Source: Bacteriovorax sp. BSW11_IV (GTDB lineage Bacteria > Bdellovibrionota > Bacteriovoracia > Bacteriovoracales > Bacteriovoracaceae). Taken from it: a stretch of 64,000 bases of DNA. Below, one piece after another: positions 17,595 through 27,748 of the stretch. The notes below the pieces were generated by a model. It was not told the DNA's origin. It made no database searches and worked only from the letters and a program-made list of their open reading frames with translations. The position numbers and the translations under genes are program-made. The stretch covers positions 62,001 through 126,000 of the forward strand of contig NZ_AUNE01000009.1 of assembly GCF_000447755.1 (NCBI RefSeq), given 5' to 3'. Every line of letters begins with the position of its first letter. Position 1 is the first letter of the stretch.

Positions 17595-20204
17595 ATGAAA
17601 AAAATGAGCTCGCTCGAAATTAGAAACAAGTTTCTTGAGTACTTTGAAAAGAACGATCACCTTAAAATTGGTGCCGCTTCAATTGTTCCTCAGAACGATC
17701 CGACACTTCTTTTCATCAACTCGGGGATGGCCCCGCTTAAGAGTTATTTCTTAGGAAAAGAAACACCTCCAAGTCCAAGACTTGCAAACTTTCAACCTTG
17801 TATTAGAACAAAAGATATCGATGATGTTGGTGACAGACACCACCTCACAATTTTTGAAATGATGGGCTCATGGTCAATCGGTGATTACTACAAAGATAGA
17901 GCATGTGAACTTGCTTATAATCTTCTTGTTGGAGAAATGGGTTTCCCAGCTGAAAAATTATATTTCACCGTTTATGGTGGAAATGAAAAGCTTGGCATTA
18001 AACCAGACTTTGAATCAGTAGAAGCTTGGAAAAAATGTGGTGTTCCTGAAGACCATATCGTTATGCTTGGAGATGATAACTTCTGGGGTCCAGCTGGTGA
18101 CACTGGTCCTTGTGGTCCATGTACTGAAGTTTTCTTTGACTGTGGTGAGCAATACGGTCCAACTTATAAACCGGGTGGCCATTTTGATGATGTAAGCCGT
18201 TACATCGAAATTTGGAACGCAGGTGTATTTATGGAACTTAATAAGCAAAAAGATGGAACATTCGAACCTCTTCCGCTTAAGTCTGTTGATACAGGTTCTG
18301 GTCTAGAGCGACTTGCGATGGTTATCAACGGTCATGATTCAGTTTATGACACAGATCTTTTAAAGCCACTTGTCGATATGTTTGGTGAAATGATCGGTGG
18401 TTCTAAAAATGAAAATGATATGAGAAAAGTTAGAATGCTTTCTGACCATACTCGTGCAGCGACTTGTATTCTTGGTGAAGGGGTTATGCCTGGAAATGAG
18501 GGGCAAGGTTACATTCCAAGAAGATTGATCAGAAAATGTATTGCTGCTCTTATTTCTAAAAAAGTTAAAAATATTGATTTCACTCCAATGGTTGATAAGA
18601 CAATTGAAATCCTTGGGGACTTCTATCCACAGATGAAGGCCGCGCGAGAAGCAATTATTTACAATATGCAAACAGAAGTAAGTGAGTTCACTCCAATCGT
18701 TGAAAAAGGTCTTTCAATGATTGATGAAATCGTAGCGAAAGCGCCTGCTAAAATATTCTCTGGTGAAGAAGCTTTTGATCTTGTTTCAACTCACGGACTT
18801 CCACTTGAGGTAATCAAGTCACACCTTGCTGACCTTGGTCTTTCATTAGATGAAGAAAAATATGAGAAATGTTGGGAAGAACACAGAAAAGCTTCAAGAG
18901 TAATTTCTAGAAAAGGTGGATTGTCTGATGATCAAGAGAAAATTGAGGCCATTTTTACTGAAGGAGAAGCGACAGTGTTCAAAGGCTATGAAGCTTTAAA
19001 TCACGCTTCTATTGTTAATAAGATTGTAAAAGGAACAGATGTTGTAGAATTTGTTTCTAAAGGTGATGAGTTCTCTTTTACAACTACAGAAACATCATTT
19101 TACGCTGAAAGTGGTGGTCAGGTTGGTGATAAAGGTATGGTCGTGGCCCCTGCTGGTAAGGCCGAAATTGTAGATACAGTTAAAGTTAAAGATAAGCACG
19201 TACATATTGCGAAAGTAATTGAAGGTGAAATCAAGTCATCTGATAAAGTAGAGTTAAAAGTTTCTGAAAATGAGAGACAATCAACAAAGAGACATCACTC
19301 TGCGACTCACTTACTTCATTCAGCTCTTCACCAAGTTCTAGGTAAGCACGCAACTCAAAAGGGATCACTTGTTAAGTCTGATCGACTTCGTTTTGACTTT
19401 CAACACCCTCAAGCTGTAACGAAAGAAGAGCTTGAAGAAGTTGAAAAACTTGTAAATAAGTGGATCATGGAAAATGCGAAAGGAAGCGTAAAACTTTGCG
19501 GATATGAAGAAGCTATCGAATCTGGTGCCATGGCCCTATTTGGTGAAAAGTATGATTCAAAAGTTCGCGTCATCTCTTTTGGTTCTGAATCTGTTGAACT
19601 TTGTGGGGGAACTCACGTAGAGGCAACTGGTGATATTGGTTTATTTCTAATTGCTTCAGAAACATCTGTCGCTAAAGGTATTAGAAGAATCGAAGCCGTT
19701 GTTGGTGCACATGCAGTAGAGTTGATGCAACAAAGAAATAGAGAGTTAAATGCTGCTGCCAACGAACTAAAAGTTAAGACTTCAGATATCGTTGCCAGAA
19801 TTCAAGAGATGAGAAAACAAGCGAGTGCAAAGAAAAAAGAAGCACCTGCTGTTAATGCTAGCAGTGCTCAATTTGTAAAAGAAGTGAAAAAAGAACTGCA
19901 CGGTGTAAGCTTTTTTGCTGGAGAGATGCAAGTGGAGCCAAGTACTCTTAAAGAGCTTGGTGATCAAATGATTGATAAGGCCGAGAGTAAAATTGTTTGT
20001 CTTCTAGGTAAAGATGACAAATCAATTAAGGCCTTTGTATGGGTTCACAAAGATATCGCTGGAAAAGTGAAGGCCGGTGATATTCTTAAGCAAATTCTTG
20101 CTCCTGTTGAGGGAAGGGGTGGCGGTAAGCCTAACTTTGCCCAAGGTGGTGCCCCAAGTCTTGAGGGAATGGATAAGATCTTCGGAGCTATTGAATCTCT
20201 GTAA
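17595..20204 (+). CDS. alaS: Alanine-tRNA ligase
   Basis: Charges tRNA-Ala. The class II core with FINSGMAPLKSYFLG and PRLANFQPCIRTKDIDDVGD-type motif 2, WNAGVFMELN and GSGLERL motif 3 is followed by the editing domain with zinc ligands (HHSATHLLH and the Cys/His of ELCGGTHVEATGDIG) and the C-Ala domain ending in GRGGGKPNFAQGG. All expected residues are present; about 869 aa. The frame is open from ATG 17574, but that start has no SD; ATG 17595 has AAGG 11 nt upstream, and ATG 17604 (MSSLEIR) aligns best with the family, so the true start is one of the last two. Followed by a strong terminator. Confidence 0.97.
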   Translation: MKKMSSLEIRNKFLEYFEKNDHLKIGAASIVPQNDPTLLFINSGMAPLKSYFLGKETPPSPRLANFQPCIRTKDIDDVGDRHHLTIFEMMGSWSIGDYYKDRACELAYNLLVGEMGFPAEKLYFTVYGGNEKLGIKPDFESVEAWKKCGVPEDHIVMLGDDNFWGPAGDTGPCGPCTEVFFDCGEQYGPTYKPGGHFDDVSRYIEIWNAGVFMELNKQKDGTFEPLPLKSVDTGSGLERLAMVINGHDSVYDTDLLKPLVDMFGEMIGGSKNENDMRKVRMLSDHTRAATCILGEGVMPGNEGQGYIPRRLIRKCIAALISKKVKNIDFTPMVDKTIEILGDFYPQMKAAREAIIYNMQTEVSEFTPIVEKGLSMIDEIVAKAPAKIFSGEEAFDLVSTHGLPLEVIKSHLADLGLSLDEEKYEKCWEEHRKASRVISRKGGLSDDQEKIEAIFTEGEATVFKGYEALNHASIVNKIVKGTDVVEFVSKGDEFSFTTTETSFYAESGGQVGDKGMVVAPAGKAEIVDTVKVKDKHVHIAKVIEGEIKSSDKVELKVSENERQSTKRHHSATHLLHSALHQVLGKHATQKGSLVKSDRLRFDFQHPQAVTKEELEEVEKLVNKWIMENAKGSVKLCGYEEAIESGAMALFGEKYDSKVRVISFGSESVELCGGTHVEATGDIGLFLIASETSVAKGIRRIEAVVGAHAVELMQQRNRELNAAANELKVKTSDIVARIQEMRKQASAKKKEAPAVNASSAQFVKEVKKELHGVSFFAGEMQVEPSTLKELGDQMIDKAESKIVCLLGKDDKSIKAFVWVHKDIAGKVKAGDILKQILAPVEGRGGGKPNFAQGGAPSLEGMDKIFGAIESL

Positions 20205-20246
20205 AAAACTTAGACAACCTATCATTTAAATAACTAGTTTTTAGCG

Positions 20247-20276
20247 AAAATGGTGCCTATAAATGGCACCATTTTT
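20247..20276 (+). terminator. Rho-independent terminator after alaS
   Basis: An 11-bp perfect stem AAAATGGTGCC / GGCACCATTTT (20247-20257 with 20265-20275), a 7-nt loop and a short T tail. It lies 43 nt after the alaS stop. The MurA-like reading frame opens only 6-15 nt after it, so that gene needs its own promoter. Confidence 0.85.
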
Positions 20277-20279
20277 GCT
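20264..20279 (+). promoter_or_regulatory. Candidate sigma-54 (-24/-12) promoter overlapping the terminator
   Basis: TGGCAC-N5-TTGCT, with the GG at 20265-20266 and the GC at 20277-20278, exactly the 10-bp separation that sigma-54 promoters need. Only the base after TGGCAC (C rather than R) departs from the consensus. The predicted start is near 20290, directly before the ATG at 20291. It shares bases with the 3' arm and T tail of the alaS terminator, so it could be coincidence. A sigma-54 activator gene is present at 44.9-46.1 kb. Confidence 0.4.
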
Positions 20280-20290
20280 TTATGGGGGGT

Positions 20291-21688
20291 ATGAAAACAA
20301 TAATCTATACCCTCATTCTTCTCTCGCTGAATACTCACGCTGTTTGTACACAGGAATTTCAAAGAGCTTTCTTTGATACAAATTCCAAGAGATTGAGCTC
20401 TGTCGTCGATGATCTTGCTCTTAAGGGAGTAGGGAAAAAGATTGTAGTAAAAGGACCATTTAAGCTCTCTGGTGAAATTAAAATCAACACGGCCAAAAAT
20501 GCTTATCTTCCAATCTTAACAAGCGTCATTCTTTCCGATAAGCCTGTTCATTTATATGATCTTCCAAAGATTAGTGATGTTAACAAGCTCAAAATTATTT
20601 TGAGTGAGCTTGGTGTAACGATTACTGAAAAAGGTAATGTAACAACTTTTGATTCAAGCACATTGAAAACAAATATGGCCGTTTGTGACATGGTCACGAA
20701 GATGCGTGCCTCAATTCTTTTTTTAGGCCCACTAATTGCTCGTTATGGTGCTGGAAAGGTGGCCTTGCCTGGAGGATGTCCTATTGGTGCTCGTCCAATT
20801 GATCTACACCTAGAAGGTTTAAAGGCCCTCGGAGTGAATTTTGAAGAAGGCGATGACTTTGTTCAAGGAATTGGAAAGTTTAATTCCTTAGTCGGCTCAG
20901 ATATCAGTTTATATTTTCCTTCTGTAGGAGCTACTGAAAATATCATGAGTGCGGCCATACTAGCTAAAGGCGAAACTATTATTAGAAATGCTGCTAAAGA
21001 ACCAGAGATTGATGATCTAATGGATTTTCTCAATGCCATGGGTGCAAAGATTAGTTGGATCGGTGATGGAGTCATGAAAATTGAAGGAGTAAGTGAACTG
21101 AAAGAAGTTCACTACAGGGCCATCGGTGACCGTATTGAGGCCGGAACTTATGTCTTAATGGGTCTAATGAGTCGCTCTCATGTGAAAATTAGTGGATTTA
21201 ATCCAGAGCATTTAGGCGACGCTTTAAACGTTTTAAAAATGATGGGTGCCAATATGAAAGTTGGTCCAGACTATATTGAAGTTTTTCCGAGTCAACTAAG
21301 ACCTGTTGATGTAACAACGCTTCCGCACCCAGGTTTCCCAACAGATATGCAGGCCCAATTAATGGCCCTACTTACAACAGTTGAAGGTCAATCAAAAATT
21401 ACTGAGACACTTTTTGAAAATCGATTTATGCATGCTGAATATTTTAATAAGCTTGGTGCAGATATTACCGTTGAAGGAAATAAGGCAACGATTAATGGAA
21501 AAGAGAATTTTGTGCCTAATAAAGTGGTGGCCACTGACTTGAGAGCTGCGGCCGCATTAATAATGATGGCCTCTAGAATTGAAGGTGTTACAGAAATCCA
21601 TGATGTGAAACATCTTTTTAGAGGCTACAGCGATATCCTCGAAAAATTAGAAGAACAAGGTGTTGATATAAAAATGATTAATGAGTAA
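20291..21688 (+). CDS. murA: UDP-N-acetylglucosamine 1-carboxyvinyltransferase with a signal-peptide-like N-terminus
   Basis: MurA transfers enolpyruvate from PEP to UDP-GlcNAc, the first committed step of peptidoglycan synthesis, normally in the cytosol. All key residues appear intact: Lys/Asn in [22 protein letters not shown], the catalytic Cys in [14 protein letters not shown], the Asp in [16 protein letters not shown] and the Arg of FRGYSDI. The oddity is ~55 extra residues before the usual family start (KKIVVKGP). They read as a Sec signal peptide ([17 protein letters not shown], then VCTQEF). No in-frame ATG or GTG lies nearer the family start; a TTG near 20391 is the only alternative. 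ATG 20282 lacks an SD. A cytoplasmic MurA with a mis-set start and an exported paralogue are both possible. The next gene, 9 bp on, encodes an exported protein. Confidence 0.88.
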   Translation: MKTIIYTLILLSLNTHAVCTQEFQRAFFDTNSKRLSSVVDDLALKGVGKKIVVKGPFKLSGEIKINTAKNAYLPILTSVILSDKPVHLYDLPKISDVNKLKIILSELGVTITEKGNVTTFDSSTLKTNMAVCDMVTKMRASILFLGPLIARYGAGKVALPGGCPIGARPIDLHLEGLKALGVNFEEGDDFVQGIGKFNSLVGSDISLYFPSVGATENIMSAAILAKGETIIRNAAKEPEIDDLMDFLNAMGAKISWIGDGVMKIEGVSELKEVHYRAIGDRIEAGTYVLMGLMSRSHVKISGFNPEHLGDALNVLKMMGANMKVGPDYIEVFPSQLRPVDVTTLPHPGFPTDMQAQLMALLTTVEGQSKITETLFENRFMHAEYFNKLGADITVEGNKATINGKENFVPNKVVATDLRAAAALIMMASRIEGVTEIHDVKHLFRGYSDILEKLEEQGVDIKMINE

Positions 21689-21697
21689 GATTTCTAA

Positions 21698-22234
21698 ATG
21701 AAAATACTTATCTTATCTTTAATTACGTTCTCAGTAATGGCCAATGACCAGGTTGCTCAATGTGGTGCTGAACCTGGTTTTTTTCAAGATCTTTTCACCA
21801 ATGCTAAGCACGTTCGTGAAATTTGTCTTGAAACTTTAAGAAAAGAAAATGAAAAAAAGAAGTACGAAGAATTAGCAGAAATTCAAAATGGTATGAAGGC
21901 CATTGATAAAAGACTTAAAGAAGTTGCCTATAAGTATAATTATCCCAATATACACTGTGAAGCTTCTGCGTCTCAGCGACCCAATGAAGAGCGAACTAAA
22001 GAATGTCGCGCTTTGATTCGTTCAAAATCTGCACTTATCGATAGAATGAATTATTTGATGGGTTGGGATTCAAAACCAAAACAAGTTGAAAAGGGAAAAG
22101 AACCAGCTCCGTCTCAGTTAGATTGTCCTTCTAAGAGTGAGCTGGAAAAAATTAAACCGGTTCGATACTTCAACAAAAAGCTCTATCAAACTTGGGAGAG
22201 ATGTGTTGTGTTGAAGGCGGATGAATTCTATTAG
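21698..22234 (+). CDS. Small exported Cys-containing protein, function unknown
   Basis: A 178-aa protein with a Sec signal peptide (MKILILSLITFSVMA, cleavage before NDQ). The mature part has six Cys (in AQCGAEPG, REICLE, IHCEAS, TKECRAL, LDCPSK and ERCVVL), consistent with disulfides, and a Lys/Glu-rich helical middle (RKENEKKKYEELAEIQN). No domain recognised. It begins 9 bp after the MurA gene and is probably co-transcribed. The stop lies 2 bp from the stop of the convergent asnB. Confidence 0.6.
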   Translation: MKILILSLITFSVMANDQVAQCGAEPGFFQDLFTNAKHVREICLETLRKENEKKKYEELAEIQNGMKAIDKRLKEVAYKYNYPNIHCEASASQRPNEERTKECRALIRSKSALIDRMNYLMGWDSKPKQVEKGKEPAPSQLDCPSKSELEKIKPVRYFNKKLYQTWERCVVLKADEFY

Positions 22235-22236
22235 AA

Positions 22237-23823
22237 TTATTCGCCAGATTTTCCATAGTTTGGTAGCACCCTCGCGCTTGGATCAATAACATCACAGTTT
22301 TTCCATTCTTTATTTGGCAACCAAAAGTCTTTTACTAAATAAGACATCCCAGAAAATTTCTTTTCGAACATTTCTCTGTACATAAGGGCCTCTTTCGTTT
22401 GAGGGGTTGCATGTTCGTAGTGTTTCTTGGCCATTTCAAATTCTTCATCAGTATAAAGAGATTCAGCATGGGCCTTTAAATAATCAACAACAGCATGTCC
22501 CTGAGCATCTGAAAAAGCTGCTTTCTCTCTCATTAATATTTCTTCTGGAAGATAGTCATCGTCTTCAAACGCCTTTCTTAAAAGATATTTTCCAATACCT
22601 GTTGTATTCATTTTGAGAGAGGGATCAATACTCATAACAAATTCCACAAATTCTTTATCACTAAATGGAACGCGCGCTTCGAGAGAGTTGCTCGCAATAC
22701 AACGATCAGCTCTTAAAACGTCGTACATATAAAGTTCATCAATTCGCTTCTTTGCTTCTTTTTGAAACTCTTCTGCACTTGGTGCGAAGTCTGTGTACTT
22801 ATACCCAAAAAGTTCATCACTTACTTCACCAGTTAAAACAACTTTAATATCTGTTTTTTCTTTAATGTATTCACAAACGAGGTTCATGCCCATAGATGCT
22901 CTAATCGTAGTTATGTCATATGTCTCTAGGTGATAGATGAGATCTTCAAGAGTTCTAAATATATCGGCCTTTTTAAAGAGCACTTCGTGGTGATCACTGC
23001 CAATATAATCAGCGACGATACGAGCGTATTTTGTATCAATTGGCCCTTCTTCAATCCCAACTGCAAATGTTGTTATTTTTTTTCCAGTAAGCTTATGAGC
23101 GATCGCACAGACGAGACTTGAATCAAGCCCACCACTAAGAAGAAAACCAAGAGGTGCATCTGAGTGTAATCTTTTTTTTACTCCACTTGTAAGTAGCTCT
23201 CTAATTCCTTTGAGTGCTTTGTCTAGATCTCGAATATATGTTTTTGGAGAAGTTGTATCAGCAAAAGCACAGAAGTCTTTTCCATCAAAATAATGACCAG
23301 GAGGAAAAGGTTTAATGTCGTCACATAAATCAATTAAGGCCTTTACTTCTGAGGCGAAGGCATATTCTCCAGTAGTTTTAGCTTTACCATAAAACATTGG
23401 ACGAATACCCATATGATCTCTTGCCGCTATAAAACGATCTTCTTTTTCATCATAAAGAACAAAGGCAAATTCTCCATCGAGTACTTGGCAAGTTTTCTCA
23501 ATTCCATGGTAGAGATATAAAGGTAGAAGGACTTCACAGTCTGAATCAGATTTAAAGGGAAACGTATCTTCAAAGTCAGATTTAATAAATTGAAAGTTAT
23601 AAATTTCACCATTACATACTGCGTATTTGTCCTGATGATAAAAAGGCTGGTTCCCTTTTCCGGTGAGATCCATAATCGCAAGACGGTGAAAGCCGATGTA
23701 GACATGATTTTTTGCAAGGACAATTTCTGTATCATCGGGCCCTCTGTACTGTATTTTAGCAAGAGAGTCTTTAAATGTTGCTTCTTCCTTGTCGCTGAAT
23801 TTACCTATTAAAAAACCACACAT
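22237..23823 (-). CDS. asnB: Asparagine synthetase (glutamine-hydrolysing), AsnB type
   Basis: About 528 aa. The N-terminal glutaminase domain uses the catalytic Cys exposed after removal of Met1: ATG 23823 gives M-C-G-F with Cys2 and has GGAGG 6 nt upstream, so it is preferred over the TTG six bases earlier. Other class II amidotransferase motifs: RGPDDTEIV, GFHRLAIMDL, CNGEIYNF. The synthetase domain has the PP-loop LSGGLDSSLV, EVSDELFGYKY and RADRCIASNSLEARVPFSD. The reaction is Asp + Gln + ATP to Asn + Glu. It is divergent from an Lrp/AsnC-family regulator, which suggests amino-acid-responsive control. Confidence 0.95.
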   Translation of the reverse strand: MCGFLIGKFSDKEEATFKDSLAKIQYRGPDDTEIVLAKNHVYIGFHRLAIMDLTGKGNQPFYHQDKYAVCNGEIYNFQFIKSDFEDTFPFKSDSDCEVLLPLYLYHGIEKTCQVLDGEFAFVLYDEKEDRFIAARDHMGIRPMFYGKAKTTGEYAFASEVKALIDLCDDIKPFPPGHYFDGKDFCAFADTTSPKTYIRDLDKALKGIRELLTSGVKKRLHSDAPLGFLLSGGLDSSLVCAIAHKLTGKKITTFAVGIEEGPIDTKYARIVADYIGSDHHEVLFKKADIFRTLEDLIYHLETYDITTIRASMGMNLVCEYIKEKTDIKVVLTGEVSDELFGYKYTDFAPSAEEFQKEAKKRIDELYMYDVLRADRCIASNSLEARVPFSDKEFVEFVMSIDPSLKMNTTGIGKYLLRKAFEDDDYLPEEILMREKAAFSDAQGHAVVDYLKAHAESLYTDEEFEMAKKHYEHATPQTKEALMYREMFEKKFSGMSYLVKDFWLPNKEWKNCDVIDPSARVLPNYGKSGE

Positions 23824-23959
23824 CGCCAACCTCCAAGTAGTGATTTCTTAATAAATTTCGACTTATTGTGAAAATTTATCAAATAATTATTTCTATTAAT
23901 GATGATTATTTAATTTGAGGGCTATTTTTGTGATAAAATGTTAAAAAATGAGGTGTAAA

Positions 23960-24427
23960 GTGACCCATAATTACGAAATTGATAATCTTGATCTTAAAAT
24001 CCTTGGAGAATTGCAAAAGGACGCGAGGAAGCCTTTTTTGGAAATTGCTAGAAAGCTCTCCGTTTCTGGTGGGACCATTCATCAGCGAGTGGAGAAGCTT
24101 AAAGAGATGGGTGTGATTTTGGGCACAAGACTCATAGTAGATCATAAGAAACTTGGTCAGGGCGTCTGTGTAATGCTCGGAATTCACCTCCACAATGCCA
24201 AAGATATTCAAAAAGTAATAAGTAAGTTACAGAAAATAGATGAAGTCGTAGAAACGCATTACACGACAGGATCTTTTGGTCTTATGATAAAAGTCTATGT
24301 ACGTGATATAGATCATTATCATCAGTTCTTGGTTGGAAAATTGCAGGCCATTGACGAGGTTTTATCCACAGAATCGTTTATATGTTTATCTTCTCCAATC
24401 GAAAGGGAATTAAAATTAATTAAATAA
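23960..24427 (+). CDS. Lrp/AsnC-family transcriptional regulator
   Basis: About 155 aa from GTG 23960, chosen because GAGG sits 6 nt upstream; ATG 23948 is in frame but has no SD. An N-terminal winged-helix HTH (LDLKILGELQKDARKPFLEIARKLSVSGGTIHQRVEKL in outline) is followed by the RAM effector domain (GVCVMLGIHLHNAKDIQKV, VVETHYTTGSFGLMIKVYV). Members are octameric feast/famine regulators that sense amino acids. The divergent placement next to asnB suggests it controls asnB and itself from the 130-bp gap (inference). Confidence 0.93.
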   Translation: MTHNYEIDNLDLKILGELQKDARKPFLEIARKLSVSGGTIHQRVEKLKEMGVILGTRLIVDHKKLGQGVCVMLGIHLHNAKDIQKVISKLQKIDEVVETHYTTGSFGLMIKVYVRDIDHYHQFLVGKLQAIDEVLSTESFICLSSPIERELKLIK

Positions 24428-24545
24428 GAATATAAAGGGGTTAATTCACTAAATCGGCAAAATTTATAAAAATTAAATTTATCTTAATTAATTCTCTTAC
24501 GATAACCGATCATAATAAAGAAAAGTTTTAAAATGAGAGGGGAAT

Positions 24546-27017
24546 ATGGGGAAGTTATCGCTGAAAGCAAAATTAATCTTAATCTTGATTCTGGCCGGTG
24601 CCTTACCATCATCAATTATTGCAATTCTTGCATTTAACAAAAGCTCAGAAGCTCTAAACCAAGAGGCGATGACTAAGCTTGTTGCAGTAAGAGAGTCAAA
24701 AGCATTTCAACTCGAAGAACTTTACAAACTCATGAGAACACAAATTCAAAATTTAGGTGAAAGTACTCTTGTTAGAGATTCACTCATTGAATTTGAAAAA
24801 GGTGTAGAAAATTATAGTTCAGAAACCCCTGATGTTAATGCTTCAGATATAAAATCAAAGCTTACAAGTTATTATGATGCTCAATTTGTAAAAAAATATA
24901 ACGAGATAAATAATACTTCAAAAAAAGGTATTGATTACATCCAATTTTTAAGTGATGAGCAAATTGAAATTCAAGATGCTTTCATTAGCAGTAACAAATT
25001 CCCATTCGGTGAAAAAGCAAAGCTTTCAGATCTTGAAAATGGAACGACTTACGCGAAGGCACATAGTAAGTTTCATCAATCATTTAAAAACTATATTGAG
25101 CAGTTTGGCTATTACGATTTATTTTTAATCAGTGCAAAGTCTAATAAGGTCGTATATACCGTGACCAAAGAAATAGATTTTATGGCCGATCTTACAAAAG
25201 GAGAATTTTCAAATTCTTCTATTACTCAGCTATATAAGAAATCTCTTACAACTGATGGTGTACATATTTCAGATATTGAAAAATACTTCCCAAGTTTTAA
25301 TGCTCCCTCTCAGTTTGTTTCATATCCTATTATTGCAGATGGGAAGAAGATCGGCGTGCTCGTTTTTCAAGTACCAGTTGATAAAGTGAATATGATTCTT
25401 ACGGGAAATCAAAAATGGAAAGAACAAGGGCTAGGAGAGTCTGGAGAGACTTATATTGTTGGGAAAGACCATTTTATGAGAAGTGTTTCACGCTTTCTAA
25501 TTGAAGATAAACCACAGTATTTGGAATCTATGAAAGGTGCAGGACTTTCTGGAGAGCAGATCACTTATATCGATAAACAAAATACTTCTGCATTGGCCGT
25601 TAAGCTTGAATCAAGCGCGATTAATCATGTAATCGAAGGAAAAAGTGGCTTTGAAATAACAAAAGATTATCGTGGGGTAGATGTTATTAGTGCTTATATG
25701 CCAATTAAAATAGAAGGTCTTGAATGGTTTATGTTAAGTGAGTTTGACCAGGCAGAAGCACTTGTTCCTGTCGTGGCACTTCGAAATATCGTTCTTGTTG
25801 TTGTTGCTGTTTCACTTCTAATTATTATTGTCGGAGCATTTACTGTCTCAACAGCACTTTCAAATCAAATTATTAAGATTGCAACTCGTCTGAATGAAGG
25901 GGCGAAGAGTGTTCTAGATAGTTCAACAAAAATTGCAGAAGGTTCTACGGAGCTTTCAAGTACAACGGATGAGCTTGCTGCCAGTGTGCAAGAGACTTCT
26001 TCATCAGTGAGTGAGATTTCGGCCATGGTTACTAGAAGTTCAGAGTCTGCAGATGTCGCGGCCAATAGAAGTTTGGAGAGTCGTGAAAAGGCCATTAGAG
26101 GGAAGAAATCGGTTAATGAGGTAAAGAGTATTATTGAACTGATTCATAAGAGTAATGAGGATATTGTTCAAGGTGTTGATGAGAACAATCGTCAGATTGA
26201 AGAAATTAAGGCCGTTATTTCTGAGATTTCAGAAAAAACCAAAGTTATTAACGATATCGTTTTCCAAACAAAACTTTTATCTTTTAATGCCTCTGTAGAA
26301 GCGGCCAGAGCGGGAGAGCACGGTAAAGGTTTTTCAGTAGTTGCTGAGGAAGTTGGAAATCTTGCATCAATGTCAGGGAATGCGGCCAATAGTATTACGA
26401 CATTATTAGATCAAAGTACTAAAAAAGTGAACGATATTGTCGAGAGTTCAAAAGCTAAAATGATTACAATTATTGATCAAGCTAAGCAGAGAGTTGAAAG
26501 TGGTGTAAGTAAATCTGTAGAATGTGAATCAATATTAGATGATGTTCTAGAGAGTTTTGAAATTGTAAATAACTCAGTAAATGAAATTGCAAATTCCGCT
26601 AAAGAACAAGCTTCTGGTGTAAATGAAATCACTCAAGCAATACAAGAAATTGATAATGCTACTCAACAGAACTCTATTGTCGCAGGAGAATCTTCGGTTC
26701 GAGCGGAGGAACTTAGAGGTCAATCGAATGTCCTTTCTCAAATCGTTGTAGAAATGCAGAGAATTGTTTATGGAAACAAAGAAGCACCACTAAAGAAAGA
26801 ACAGAGTTTTGATAAGAGAATTGAGAATGAAGAGCCTCAATTTATTGAGAAAAAAGTAGAAGTAAAACCAGAGCTTAAGGTTGTAAAAGCGAAAGAGAAA
26901 GTAAAAGTTGAGCCAAAAATTGAAAAACCGATCGTAGCAGAACCTCGTTCAAGTGAAATTGAGGTAAGTTTAGAAATTCCAAGTAGTGATGATTCTCGAT
27001 TTGAGGATGTCGGTTAG
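24546..27017 (+). CDS. Methyl-accepting chemotaxis protein
   Basis: An 823-aa transmembrane chemoreceptor with TM1 (~8-28), a large periplasmic dCache-like sensor (~30-405), TM2 (~410-433), and a long cytoplasmic coiled coil. The signalling hairpin ([18 protein letters not shown], then [16 protein letters not shown]) is conserved. I do not see a clear HAMP after TM2. The C-terminal ~70 residues are Lys/Glu/Pro-rich ([20 protein letters not shown]), a flexible tail. SD GAGGGG before ATG 24546. It shares the TTAG stop region with the convergent binding-protein gene. Confidence 0.93.
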   Translation: MGKLSLKAKLILILILAGALPSSIIAILAFNKSSEALNQEAMTKLVAVRESKAFQLEELYKLMRTQIQNLGESTLVRDSLIEFEKGVENYSSETPDVNASDIKSKLTSYYDAQFVKKYNEINNTSKKGIDYIQFLSDEQIEIQDAFISSNKFPFGEKAKLSDLENGTTYAKAHSKFHQSFKNYIEQFGYYDLFLISAKSNKVVYTVTKEIDFMADLTKGEFSNSSITQLYKKSLTTDGVHISDIEKYFPSFNAPSQFVSYPIIADGKKIGVLVFQVPVDKVNMILTGNQKWKEQGLGESGETYIVGKDHFMRSVSRFLIEDKPQYLESMKGAGLSGEQITYIDKQNTSALAVKLESSAINHVIEGKSGFEITKDYRGVDVISAYMPIKIEGLEWFMLSEFDQAEALVPVVALRNIVLVVVAVSLLIIIVGAFTVSTALSNQIIKIATRLNEGAKSVLDSSTKIAEGSTELSSTTDELAASVQETSSSVSEISAMVTRSSESADVAANRSLESREKAIRGKKSVNEVKSIIELIHKSNEDIVQGVDENNRQIEEIKAVISEISEKTKVINDIVFQTKLLSFNASVEAARAGEHGKGFSVVAEEVGNLASMSGNAANSITTLLDQSTKKVNDIVESSKAKMITIIDQAKQRVESGVSKSVECESILDDVLESFEIVNNSVNEIANSAKEQASGVNEITQAIQEIDNATQQNSIVAGESSVRAEELRGQSNVLSQIVVEMQRIVYGNKEAPLKKEQSFDKRIENEEPQFIEKKVEVKPELKVVKAKEKVKVEPKIEKPIVAEPRSSEIEVSLEIPSSDDSRFEDVG

Positions 27018-27712
27018 TATTTCTTAAAAATTTGATTGAGAGATTCTTTGAAATTTTGGTTTTGAAGAATCTTTTCAATTTCGAGATAGTTTTTTTTCAG
27101 ATCTTTAGAATAAACGAGATGTCTTTTGTAAAGCAGCTGAGAATTACTATCTATAAAAAAATGATCTTTGGGCAGTTTATTTTTCTTCAATAAGTAATTT
27201 AGTGTCGAAAGGCTTATAACTCCTACATCAACTCTTCCTCGATCTACCATGTCAAAGACTTGTTCTTCTTTTAAAACATCTATTCTTTGATGTGAACTCT
27301 CTTTGAAGACCACATATACATTTGCTGCAATAACGGCGATCTTTAAATTTCTATCCTTTTTGATATCGATAGGCCTTTTCTTATTAGAGATATAAAGATT
27401 TTGATCCTCGGCTATAGGTGATGAATAGAGGAAACTCTCTTTGTTTTCATCATTTAGCCATACTTCATTTGTAAAAAGCATAATTTTACTTTTTATCTTA
27501 TTAATTCTTGTGCGTGGTAATAGTTGGAGCTCGTATTTTGTTTTGGAATATTCATTCAAAATACTTACAAAATCATAGGCGAGACCAATTTGTTTTTTTG
27601 AATTGATAATAAAAGGAGGCTTATCTTGGTAGATATACACAGGTATTTGTTGAGCAATGGCATTATTAATAAGATAAAATAGTGTTATAAAAAAAAGTGT
27701 TAATGGCCTCAT
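27014..27712 (-). CDS. Exported periplasmic-binding-like protein (SBP family 3-like)
   Basis: About 232 aa from ATG 27712, which has GGGGA close upstream and yields a clean signal peptide ([21 protein letters not shown]); an upstream in-frame ATG at 27736 would hide it. Mature part: [29 protein letters not shown] resembles the N-lobe of family 3 binding proteins, and [23 protein letters not shown] the second lobe. No transport genes adjacent. It follows the large exported protein gene closely and probably shares its transcript. Confidence 0.7.
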   Translation of the reverse strand: MRPLTLFFITLFYLINNAIAQQIPVYIYQDKPPFIINSKKQIGLAYDFVSILNEYSKTKYELQLLPRTRINKIKSKIMLFTNEVWLNDENKESFLYSSPIAEDQNLYISNKKRPIDIKKDRNLKIAVIAANVYVVFKESSHQRIDVLKEEQVFDMVDRGRVDVGVISLSTLNYLLKKNKLPKDHFFIDSNSQLLYKRHLVYSKDLKKNYLEIEKILQNQNFKESLNQIFKKY

Positions 27713-27748
27713 ATTATCCCCGAAGATAGAGACCATTATACGTTGATT

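Noticed and set aside
24428-24545. Sigma-28 (FliA-type) promoter before the chemoreceptor
   Set aside because: ACGATAA resembles the -10 element, but no TAAA-like -35 lies at the required spacing.
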